Shown: positions 23,155-33,151 of the stretch, in pieces
Position numbering within the stretch: the stretch's first letter is position 1
Layout of the letters: every line of letters begins with the position of its first letter
Source of the DNA: Branchiostoma floridae
Lineage: Eukaryota; Chordata; Leptocardii; Amphioxiformes; Branchiostomatidae
Reading direction: 5' to 3'
Length of the DNA stretch: 64,000 bases
Assembly (NCBI RefSeq): GCF_000003815.2
Contig: NC_049995.1
Coordinates: 13,478,062-13,542,061 of the forward strand
Translations under genes and position numbers: made by a program
Notes under the pieces: generated by a model
Database searches by the model: none
What the model was told of the DNA's origin: nothing
Seen by the model: only the letters and a program-made list of their open reading frames with translations

Positions 23155-23222
23155 GGGTGTCACAGCGATCTCGGGGGGCGAGATCACTAGCGTTTTCGCC
23201 CCCCTTTAGAGTTTTCGCCACT
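23155..23222. repeat. Fragment of the GGGGGGCGAGATC repeat block
   Basis: GTCACAGCGATCTCGGGGGG then CGAGATCACTAGCGTTTTCG, the same block as in the Mutator-like element at 19603-20940. Shows that this module also occurs outside that element. Confidence 0.7.
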
Positions 23223-23514
23223 ATTATTAAACTGGTGTTCCGACTGTTTAAACAGAAGACATTGTGACTTTTATCAGTTATTTATTTGGGAGACATCAAA
23301 CATATTAAGTTGATTAGTCCAAGTTGTGACTGACATAAGTTGGCAACATTTATCCACGCCAACACTTATATGCACGCCAGAATCATAACAGGATGATCAA
23401 ATTTGTAATATGCGATTCGAATTCACACTTTAGATTTTGTGACTAGGTATCTAAATCCAATCTCTATGTGCTACCGTGTCAGTCAGTCGCCTCCTTGCCA
23501 GGCAGTTACATATC

Positions 23515-26500
23515 CTAATATTTGGATGTTACAATCTTGTTATTGACCTTCCCTGCATGGTTTAACAACTGCCGGTACAAGTAATAAGACTCGTGCACGA
23601 CCAGTGACGGCTCGATGTCTGAGATCTTCGCACAGCCTGGAAAAAAAACAAAACACACACAGTAAACGAGAAGAACATCCATGATGACCATGCCCCTTCA
23701 TCACTGCTGACACTGGTCAGTCAAAGTCCTCCCCGCGCCTCATGGCGCATAGGGCAGCGCCCATCTTCTTTTCAGGATCCCTGTGCCACACGACTGTGTT
23801 CAATCACCACATCCACTGGTAGTGTGTTCATACTTTTTCCCGAATGCTGATGCTATTGATAAAGCAGCATGTTCAATTTTTCATGTCTTTGGTATGACTC
23901 GGCCGGGGATCGAACTCACGACCTACCTGATGCATTGTGGGCATCTACCCATTCGGCCATTGTAGTGCTTAAAAAAGATCACCTTGCTGACATTGGTAGC
24001 AATAGAATAGCAACGTGAAATGATTTTTTGAAGACCCAAAATTTACGTACCTGCTCTGGCCATGGCGATACTGAGTTCATGCTTCAGGACCTGTAAAACT
24101 TCTTCAACACCTTCTGCACCCTGGAATAGTCGAGACAAATTTCAATCATTTCCAACGTATTTTGTCAAGGTTTTTTGTTAAGTATAAACAAACTGTGATT
24201 CTGAAAACATTACTGAATAATTAGTCTCTTGGCATTGAAAAATTATTCAGAAAGGAAATTGAGATAAACTTTTACTTGGATGTATTAAACAACGGTTAGT
24301 GTTCAAAACCAGACGTGGGCTACACGCGAGTGATCAACGTGAAGAGCAAAAAGGTTTGATGTTAACAGGATAGTACGCTAACATCAAATGAATGATAACA
24401 TTCGCGATATTGAACGATTCAAAAAGTTTAAAACAGTGCAAGACTTACATTCAACGCGAGTCCCCATAGAGCGGGCCTGCCGATGAACACACATCTGGCC
24501 CCCAGCGCCAAGGCCTTCAGCACGTCCGTCCCAGTCCGGACCCCTCCGTCCAGGTAAACTTCCGCCTCGCCGCCTACCGCGCCCACGATATCGGGAAGGA
24601 CGTCGATCTATGGAATGATATTACAAAAATATTGTAAGTTCGCGATGCTTTCGTCTGGTAATGCTGATTTTGTACAATATACAGCAAATGGATAAGGCTA
24701 TGTTATTATAGAAATGATAGAAATACTCTATTTAGTTATATAGAAAGTAGATTCCCTCATTTTAGACACATGAGTAGCACTGACAAGTTTATATTTCTCA
24801 TGCGTTTTGACAAACCGACCATAGCGAAACCCATACAGTCCTACATTTTCACCATTACCAAGAAGCGAGAAGAAGCCGAACGTTTGTGTTAGACTAGATT
24901 TGTGATACTTTTATATGTATATATCTTGACTTGTTGTGACCTGTACTTAGGCGTAGCTCGGTTGGGCAAAACTGTACAATAAAGGTCTTCATTCATTATT
25001 TCATTATATTCGAAGGCAAATGCATGTATCAAATAGTGGATTGTTTATATACATGAGCACAACCTTGGAGGATGTCAAAATGCCACTGTTGGTAGATGAA
25101 TCAGCCTTGGAGCTGTCGACTTTCACTAAAAAGTACGAATATGAATCCACTGGCTAGTTACACTACATATCTATCAGCCTGATATCCAAACATATCATAA
25201 CTTTCGACATATCATAACTCTTCTGTCGTCTCTGAAAATGACAGAAGCGATCGGGAGCTATATACTAGTACGATATCCGACATAGATGTCTCATATATAT
25301 GTGTGTACATGGCTAGCTATGATTTAAACCAGAGATAAGTTCCCACCGTTGCTGGCACCCCGTCCTGCTGCCGGCCTCCGTGGTTGGACACGTAAATACC
25401 GGCAACCCCCAGGTCCACTGCGATCCTCGCGTCTTCAGCTGATGAACAAAACACAATGATTAGTTATTCAATATAATCAATTAGTCAACGACTCTCACAT
25501 CAAATAAAATGCTTTCAAAAAACGGTTTAAATTTCTGTTTTATGATGCGTGGAAAAAAAGCTTTTTTGAAAGCCAAGCTACTGAATGTTGTTTGAAACAT
25601 CGAGGAAGCAGTTACCAGGTCAACACATTCGTCCATCCAATTTAAATTACAAGACTTCATTGGTGGAAAATTTCATAGTGCAAAATACGTTTTCCTGCAT
25701 CTAAGCTAGATTTGTACAGATTCCTTTTGATACTGTAAATGCATTTAAGTTCGCGGGGATTTAATTTCGCGGTACCACCATATACTGCAGTCTATTACCA
25801 TAATAGAAAAATGTTCGCGGTGGTTTTACGTTCGCGGTGAAGTGGTCACCGCGAAAACCGCGAACATTAATTCACCGCGAACATTTCTGCATTTACAGTA
25901 TTTTGCTTCTTCTTTCAAAAAGTTCAGCAATGGCGATTCAACAACAACCCCTTGGCCTACCGCCTATGACTGAACAAGCTTCCATTCTCACTACCTGACA
26001 GAATCCCTTTCAACACGACCGGCAGCCTTGTGTTATTCTTGATCCACTTCACGTCTTCCCACGTCGCCGCTTCTTTTGCGATCTTGGCCAGGCCCGCTCC
26101 GTGCTCCATTGAACCGAGAGGGCCGGGTTGGTCGTCATCAATCCACACGTTCGGTAAACTAAAAAAGAACAAGGGAAAGATAATCTTTATTGACACGACA
26201 AAGGTACAGCGACTTTCGTAAGGTCTACATGTATTAAAAAAAACTACTTACAGTACAACTAAACACACATATATGGACATATATAGTTATGAATACATCA
26301 ACAAATAGGATCCAGCTTGTCATTTACACTACAGGTTCTACGGTATGAATATTCGTGGATATATTTGCCTACTTGTACACAATGAGGATTATCGCCTCCC
26401 AGGATGTAGTTGACTTTATCTATTGAGCAGAGAATAGCAAATTCTTTATAGCAAGCGGAAAGTAAAGAAGAACTAAAACGTGAGTGAAAAATTGATCTCG

Positions 26501-28603
26501 ATCCAGTTTTACTCACTGTCGGTCAAGACATGACATGGAGAACTGTGGAGCGAGATCTTACTGAGAGGTGGAATGCACCTGGGAGGGGTGCAACGGGCAG
26601 CATTTGATAAAAAAAAACTGCGGAGGACAATGGTCCATCTCAGCAAGGTCTCGCTCGCTCCACAGTTTTCTATGCCATACCATGGCATAAGATAGTACAA
26701 AACTGGCCAAGGAGTGTAGTCAGCCAAAAGGTGTCCATTTGCCCCGGTAGCGAAACACACTCCTACACACTCCTAAGCCAGCTTCACTCATCTGCTAGCT
26801 TCTAATACTATCTTATGCTACCGCGTAGGATCTGCTTGGCGATAAAGTAATCTAACCTGAACTGTACCGGGAAGCTGGCAGGCTTGCGGCGAATAGAATC
26901 CGGGAACAAGGGCTGATCCACGGTGAGGACTATGGCGGCGTAACCCGCCCGTTCTGCCCGCTCCAGGAGCCGCTTCATCCGGCCTCGGTCTCGGTAGAAC
27001 AGCATGTAGAACCAGCGGACCCCCCGCGGAGCCGCCTCAGCCACCTGTTCTAAGGACTGACTCGACCAGGAACTCAGGGCCATCAGGGTGTTCATGGAGG
27101 CAGCGCCTAGGAATTGGACAGACAGGTACTTAGTAGATGTACCAACAGCTATTTCTTATTTTAAACCAGCTCAGCCACGAAAAGAAAATAACAGCGCATT
27201 CAAGCAACAAAGTTTCCAACACAAAGTGACGTGTTCAAATATCTGTACATCCGTAGAACCCGTATAGAGTTTTATGGAGTTGGATTCGTTGGCATCAAGT
27301 AAAGTATCAAGATTGTCATCCTCACAAGATAGCGTTGCCACAATGCCTGCAGTGTCGGCGAATGTTGTGAGAATGACTAATGATCTTCTGTTCATTATCT
27401 CAGTCTTGGTTTATAGATTTATTTAATATCTATTTCGCAAAGGCACTTTTTCTGTGAAATCAAATTATGAGAAGTGTCCATAAAGAAAACATATAAAAAC
27501 AAGAACTAAGTAATTGTGAGCGATTTTTTCGTCTTATTCGGTAGAATTTGACGCCCTGTTGTAGTCATCGTAGCCGCCGAAACACATTGTCATCGTTCAT
27601 AAACGGTAAGTAGCGAACCTTTTGCAGTTGCCGCCTCAGCATCTGGATGAGCGACTTTGTGAACAGCCGTTGGCGCAATGGCTACTGGGAGATCCAGTCT
27701 GGAACCCAGCACGGTGACCGAGGTGTCCCGGATGTTGACGTCACGCAGGTTCCGCGGGATGAGGCGGTACCTGGGTTCAAGGTCAACATTTGAAGTGTTT
27801 TGAAAGTTAATCAATGACCACGGAAGTTAGTTCTGTATCTGTATCTGTATCTATATAGCCGATATAACCGCCGTTCGGCGTAACACACCAGCTTTGCAGG
27901 CACGTGGCGCGGCAGCAGCTGGTTACATCACACCGAACGACCCGTTACCCCTAACTTTTGCACATCTATCTGCAAGCGTTCTTTAAAACTACCGAGACTG
28001 AGAAGATGCCCCTACTGTACTTGATAATAACAAGTTCCACTCTGCGATAGTTCTGGGAAAGTACGAATTTTTGAACACATCAATCCTAGGTTGGTAACTC
28101 TGGTATTTGAAGGCATGACTGTTTCTTGTTCTTTTTTGAGCTGGTATTAGATACTTATCCGCTGTATCAGTTATTATAGTTTAGGCAATATTCAACCAAC
28201 AGGCTTGTGTATACACTGTGACATATACCCATACTGTGACACAAACTGTAAAACACACACACACACAGTGGCATAGACACACGCATGGCCTACATGCAGT
28301 GACACAAAAGTGTCAATAATTACACACACACACACAGTGACGCATACACACAGTGACACATACAATGATACACATATTGTGACATACTGTGACACACACA
28401 CGCACACACGCACGCACAGACACATGCACACCCGAACACACAAAGAGAAAACCCTACCGTTTAAAAGCCTGACAGTTGTCCCTATAAGTTTGCCCCCCCT
28501 CCCCAGGGTGACTGTAGTACCCCCGGGCGAACGAGGACATTTTTTCGCCTGCCGCTTTCTCCAACTCCGTCAGAGACGTCCCCTTGGAATGGACCTCAGA
28601 CAT
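23515..28603 (-). CDS. HAO1-like: 2-hydroxyacid oxidase (HAO1-like), copy 3, complete
   Basis: Eight exons from the ATG at 28603: 28458-28603, 27619-27770, 26857-27106, 25995-26158, 25347-25438, 24449-24607, 24051-24120 and 23515-23636. They sum to 1155 nt, or 384 residues. Exon lengths equal those of copy 2 except exon 1, which is three bases shorter. It starts [14 protein letters not shown] oxidase landmarks are [52 protein letters not shown] and IGRP. Donors are normal here (GTAGGG, GTAAGT), unlike copy 2, so this is the better candidate for the active gene of the pair. The segment FYMLFYRDR again replaces the conserved Gln and Tyr of the active site. The C-terminus is VTSKY. Exons, introns and ~320 bases of upstream sequence are shared with copy 2. 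Confidence 0.92.
23735..23966 (-). repeat. tRNA-derived SINE-like repeat in HAO copy 3 intron 7
   Basis: Same element and position as in copy 2: GGTATGACTCGGCC, then GGGATCGAACTC (B box on the - strand). Shared insertion marks common descent of the two genes. Confidence 0.5.
24725..25010 (+). mobile_element. LINE 3' tail-like sequence
   Basis: Ends CTGTACAATAAAGGTCTTCATTCATTATTTCATT, a 3' UTR-like stretch followed by degenerate CATT units as in CR1/L2-type LINE tails. It lies in HAO copy 3 intron 5. No reverse transcriptase frame is visible here. Confidence 0.4.
25731..25900. repeat. TACTGTAAATGCA MITE in HAO copy 3 intron 4
   Basis: Ends TACTGTAAATGCATTTAAG and AACATTTCTGCATTTACAGTA with GTTCGCGG/CCGCGAAC cores. 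Same family as 22467-22675 and 36812-37023. Confidence 0.85.
26640..26836. repeat. MITE of the TAGTCTCCAAGCAG family in HAO copy 3 intron 3
   Basis: CATGGCATAAGATAGTA...TACTATCTTATGCTACCGCG inverted arms with GGAGTGTAG/CTACACACTCC inner arms. The right edge lies 20 bases from HAO copy 3 exon 3. Confidence 0.65.
27825..28160. repeat. Dispersed repeat in HAO copy 3 intron 1
   Basis: Begins with a short TCTGTA tandem (TCTGTATCTGTATCTGTATC), then a GC-rich segment with CGTTCGGCGTAACAC and CACACCGAACGACCCGTTA. It is absent from the same intron of copy 2, so it is a later insertion. Family not identified. Confidence 0.4.
28236..28445. repeat. CA-rich microsatellite in HAO copy 3 intron 1
   Basis: Interrupted CA repeats immediately next to the exon-1 donor, matching the longer tract in copy 2 intron 1. 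Confidence 0.8.
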
Positions 28604-28925
28604 CGCGTCAGAAACGACTTAGAGAAGACTCGAATCAAGCACAAGCACAAGCAACGCACAAAGAATTCAGTCACTAGACGGGAGTGTTGCAGTCGTCATG
28701 TGGTTCTCATTCTGTCTTGACCTTGTCAGGGTCAACTTGAGGTCGAGCAGGCAGCGCATAGTACAGTGAACTTAGAGTAGAGTTCAAACTGACACGTGGT
28801 GTTGCTAACAAGGCGAAGCTCCACTAAGAAGACGCTGTAAGCGTAGGGTTTAAGTAGCCACAAGACTGTTGGAGGGCTTCTTAAGTTGCTTTTAGTCTTA
28901 TGCATTTGCCCTACATGTTAGCCTA
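28604..28925 (-). promoter_or_regulatory. Upstream region of HAO copy 3, duplicated with copy 2
   Basis: Aligns by eye with 8551-8885 up to about GTTAGCCT, where similarity ends. This marks the left limit of the duplicated segment. Confidence 0.45.
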
Positions 28926-29165
28926 AAGGTGAAAAGTTCAGCAAAATGACAAGTGCAGTGATGCGAGTCCTGTTTGCATGCAAACAGCCTAGTTAATATT
29001 GCATAGAATCGCGACCTAAAGCCGGGTTCACACGTTCGTATATATTCAAGTCCGCATGAGGTCCGTATGGAATTCTTAGCTTCTACCAGGCTCCACAGGT
29101 CGCTGGAAAAACAGTCGACGTTGGAGAAATGTACATGCCAAAGGAGTTAGCTTTCCGAGGAGTAT
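28918..29165. repeat. Local duplication: flank plus half MITE
   Basis: GCCTAAAGGTGAAAAGTTCAGC...GCGACCTAAAGCCGGGTTC at 28922-29033 recurs at 29171-29264. Then 29019-29165 carries the left half of the GGGTTCACACGTTCGTATAT MITE that is complete at 30520-30833. Confidence 0.7.
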
Positions 29166-29264
29166 TTGCCTATATGATAGCCTAAAGCTAGGTGAAAAGT
29201 TCAGCCACGTAAAAAGTGTACTGGTGAAAAGTGCACTGTCCTGTTCGCGACATAAAGCCGGGTT

Positions 29265-30518
29265 CCTCCTCACCTCACCGGTCCCATAGCCTCATCGGCC
29301 GTAGGGGCAGCAATGCCATCAACGAAGGTTTTCCATCTCCTCCTATCTTCAGCCAGGGTTTCTAGCTGATGTACTGTCTGACCATTCTTTCAGGTCACTA
29401 GTCCAAGTCCGTCGTGGACGTCCCCTAGGTCTTACACCCTCCGCCCTTCCTTGCAGTAAAGTGTGAGTTAGAGTGCCCTTTGCTCTTGTAGCATGGCCAA
29501 ACCACTGTAGCTTCTTCTTTTTCACAAGCGAAAGGAAACTGGGACATGGGCCTACCAGGGCATTAACACGCTGCATGACTTCTCTGTTTGTGGTGTGCGG
29601 TGACCAGTGGACCCGAAGTAGTCTTCGGTAGCAGTTCATCTCGAATAATCCGTTTCACAATCTCAGCGTTTAAAGTCCATGCCTCAGCTCCATATAGGAA
29701 GACTGATAACACAAGGGAGCGCAGCAGTTGGATTTTTGTTTGCGGGGAAATGTTATAGCTATTCCAGATGTGTTTTAACCTTGACAATACGGAAGTTGCC
29801 TTAGCTATTCTGACCTTTATCTCTCTTACTGAGCTACAGTCCTCTGTCTGAAGGGAGCCCAGGTATGTAAATTCACTAACCTGTTCTAGGTCAGTGCCTC
29901 TCACTGTAACCTGTACTGTGTCTGACGGGCCAGTCACTAGGCACTTGGTCTTTTCAAGGCTGACTTCCATACCGTATCTCCTACTGGTAGAGTCCAGGCA
30001 GCTAAGGTGAGTTTGTTGGTCTTGTTTACAGCCATCGATCATGTCAACGTCATCGGCAAATTGTAGGTGGTTGATGATACGACCTGCGAGTTTGACCGGT
30101 GACTCTAGAGGTGGCAAGGCTTCTCTAATGATGTTCTCCAAGAAGATGTTGCAGAGTGTTGGTGACAGCAGAAACCCTTGCCGCACTCCTACTGACGTTG
30201 GGAAGCATTCGCTGAACTCGTCTCCTATCATCATGACTATGCTTTGTAGAGTGCTTCAATGGAGCTAATGATGCCCCGACTTATGTTGAAGCGACGCATT
30301 ACTGCCCACAGTCCGTTCTGCCATACCCTATCAAAGCACTTCTTGTAGCAGACAAATGTGTGGTACACTGGTTTCCCAAGTTCCCTGTACTTCTCACAGA
30401 TCATACGTAGATTGAAGATCTGCTCAGCGCAGGACCTGCCTTTCCTAAATCCGGCCTGTTCTTCTGCGAGGATCTGTTCAGCTTGTGGTTGAAGCCGCTT
30501 TAGGATGATCTTTAGAAG
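29265..30518 (-). mobile_element. 5'-truncated LINE with reverse transcriptase, inactive
   Basis: On the - strand, reading from 30518, EEQAGFRKGRSCAEQIF is a reverse transcriptase block. It is followed, after a frame interruption, by PTLCNIFLENIIREAL, LQFADDVDMI (catalytic YADD-type motif, here FADD) and FTYLGS. YGAEAWTLNAE, then RLLRVHW, LQWFGHATR and GRPRRTW in another frame complete the C-terminus. Endonuclease and N-terminus are missing. It is flanked by the apparent target duplication AAGCCGGGTTC (29254-29264 and 30519-30529), which lies in the tip of the MITE at 30520. It has at least two frame breaks, so it cannot move by itself. Confidence 0.85.
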
Positions 30519-30519
30519 A

Positions 30520-30833
30520 AGCCGGGTTCACACGTTCGTATATTTCAAAGTCCGTATGAGGTCCGTGTTGAACCTATTCTTAGCCTCTACCAGGCTCCAC
30601 GGGTCGCTGGAAAAACAGTTAAAGTTGGAGAAAGAAATATAGACGCGTAACATGCCAAAGGAGGTAGCTGACCATGCAAGGAGTATGGTTTGCGACCCAG
30701 CTGCGTCATTTGGCATGTTAGCTGGCTACATTTGCCAATTTTTTCCAGCCACATGATGTGGAGCCTGATAGAGACAACGACTTCCATACGGACCTCATGC
30801 GGACTTGAATATATACGCACGTGTGAATCCACA
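30520..30833. repeat. GGGTTCACACGTTCGTATAT MITE, full length
   Basis: Ends GGGTTCACACGTTCGTATAT and ATATACGCACGTGTGAATCC. Subterminal ACCAGGCTCCACGGGTCG and its inverted counterpart are as in the copy at 12034-12352. Confidence 0.8.
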
Positions 30834-31737
30834 TATTACTAGTATCCAGTGAAGGTCTCGGTAGAGCATTGTATGTATGGCTTTGTTCAAACGCTATAAC
30901 AATCAAATTGCGCACTTTAGGCGCTTGGTAGGCATGATTACAAAATTATACACCCCCCCTGAATTTGTATAGGACATGTCGACATCTATGTATATTTGAC
31001 CCATGTTTTTTTTCAGCACGGTTTAGTAATATTTCGCTAGGGGGCGCCTTTAGTACACATTAAAAAAAAGTCCAGCAAAATTAACAAAAAAAATCAATGC
31101 TGTTGCCAATAAATGTATAATATATAAAATATAAAGCAAAAAATAGAAAACAAAAAATACATAGCTGCCCACGAGGCTACATCCGTAATTGATTGACCAA
31201 AAAACTCCCCGTTAACAAGTTGCCTCTTCCATTGACCCCTTGACCTGAATTGTCTGTGAAGGTTGATAAATGGTACTACTAACTAATCGAAATAATGTCT
31301 TGTATGTAACAAGGAGATGAAATAGTATCTCTTCAGATGTGGATATAACGACTCATAGTTTTTATTCATTCATTCAATTTCAATTTATTGTTGTCCTTTT
31401 GCTATGAGCTGCTATAAATACATTTGGTGTACTTGGTTGGAAGCAGAAAGGGGTAGTGGAAGCCTGTACCCATGTATTGTAACCATTTTACCTATGTATA
31501 CATATATATAACTACTTCTAAAGTGGTTCGTAAATGGAGTATCACTATTTCAAGTATTACGGCTCAAGCCTGGAAAGTGTAATGTTTTCAAATCTTAATA
31601 TCACGGCTCAAATAATGCAATTCAGTATCTTACTATATCTTAGTTGTGCATGGCTCAAAAACGTGGTTTTGGAAGCAACCTTTACAATTTACACACCAGT
31701 CAATGATTCTATTTTGGTGATGTTATGATGATAAGTG
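30834..31737. other. Intergenic, AT-rich
   Basis: No gene or recognised repeat. Short A-runs near 31060-31160. Confidence 0.4.
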
Positions 31738-32225
31738 GGACCGCGTGGCACGATCGGGAGCGCGTTGGTCTCAGGCCCGAGAGGTCCCGGGTTCAAATCC
31801 GCTTGCCGTGTCACCGATCTTGTGCCCTTGGGAAAGGCACTTTACACGACTTTCCTCACCTATCTCAGGTGTAAATGAGTACATAGCTTCGGCTAGTGGC
31901 AGTGACAGGCCTTGTTGTGGTGACAGGCCATGGGGGCATGTTCGGGCATGACGCACCCGCCATGACACACGAGTCAGGGGTAGGAGGAACCCCTTACATC
32001 CTTGGTCGGAAGTCCTCCTAGGAGACGGAAACTCCAAATAACAAACCTGCATCTGCTGGGGCCGTCTTACATGTTGCAAACAATTGCCCCTGTAGGACTA
32101 AGTGCGCCAGTGGACGAGAGGGTGGTGGAGAAGGAAGTGCACACCCCTCCTTCACCTTAAAAAAAAAAGTGCAGGCCAGGCAGACGGGTCGCCTTAAACC
32201 CACCCTGTCTGCCTCCATTGTCTTC
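31738..32225 (+). mobile_element. tRNA-derived SINE
   Basis: The head GTGGCACGATCGGGAGCGC resembles an RNA polymerase III A box, and GTCCCGGGTTCAAATCC 40 bases on is a B box. A conserved SINE-like body follows (GTGCCCTTGGGAAAGGCAC, then CTTTCCTCACC). It is not a functional tRNA: no cloverleaf closes properly and it is ~480 bases long. Confidence 0.7.
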
Positions 32226-33151
32226 CGAGACAGACGGATGCCAAAACAAAACAGGTGATGTTATTAACAATTTCTATAACAGCAAGTCTTCAAACTGTCA
32301 CAAGAGTATTTTTCACAAACAAATCAATGTCTTACATAATTACACCATCTTTCCAAAACAATTAAAAAGAAACCCTCACACACTTCCCTCACTTATACCA
32401 GTCATTTCCTGAGGTTGAATTGGTAAAAATTAACTTAAGAATGAAAAAAAAAATGTTTCCTCTGATAGGCATGTTTGTAGCTTAAGTACTGTTTTCTAAT
32501 GCACTAGAGTTCTATGTTAACCATTAAACTACCAGAGTTTCAGCCCTATAAAATGCCATAGCTGACCTCCAAAAAGAACCCCCCGAACAAGGCCGAAGTC
32601 CCTAACTTCCGGGGTTCGTGCGCTACACACACGCAAAGCTGCTACTTCAGGGGAATACGCTATCCCTGATATATCCGAGCACGGCACACAGGGCATGTAT
32701 ATGTTCGGGGCCGGATATATTCGGGCTTGGCAATTTTAATTCTCTCAAACCCCGAACCATGGAAGAAGGTTGATTCCCCTGACCGCCTAAAATGTCTGTA
32801 GTATTCACTGTGTGTTGAATCTCAGTCACCTAAAAATTTGACTCCCATTGATAAAATCTTATCTAAAAGCCTCTGCTATGAAGTGATCCGGAAATTGTCA
32901 TCAGACATAGGGTGGATAGTTGGGCTGTATGTTTACAAACTAAGGGGTCAGGAGGTCAAAATACAGTATATTGTAGTAGTCAGTACTTAACTGGTAAATA
33001 GAACAGGACTTCTCAAAATGGTTATTAAACACTTAAAAACATAATAAAAACTTCCTTCTTTGAGAATAGTTACACCATTATTGCTAAGAAAGTTTAAAAT
33101 GTCACAAATGTGCATATATCTTAAAATTCCTTGTTTGTTGCTGAGAATTCT
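32226..33151. other. Intergenic, downstream of AIG1-like gene
   Basis: No gene supported. A GC-richer stretch at 32570-32780 has the paired ATATCCGAGC / CCGGATATATTCGGGC motifs but no clear element. Confidence 0.4.

Noticed and set aside
31738-31830. A tRNA gene
   Set aside because: A and B boxes are present, but the sequence continues into a SINE body and the acceptor stem does not pair.
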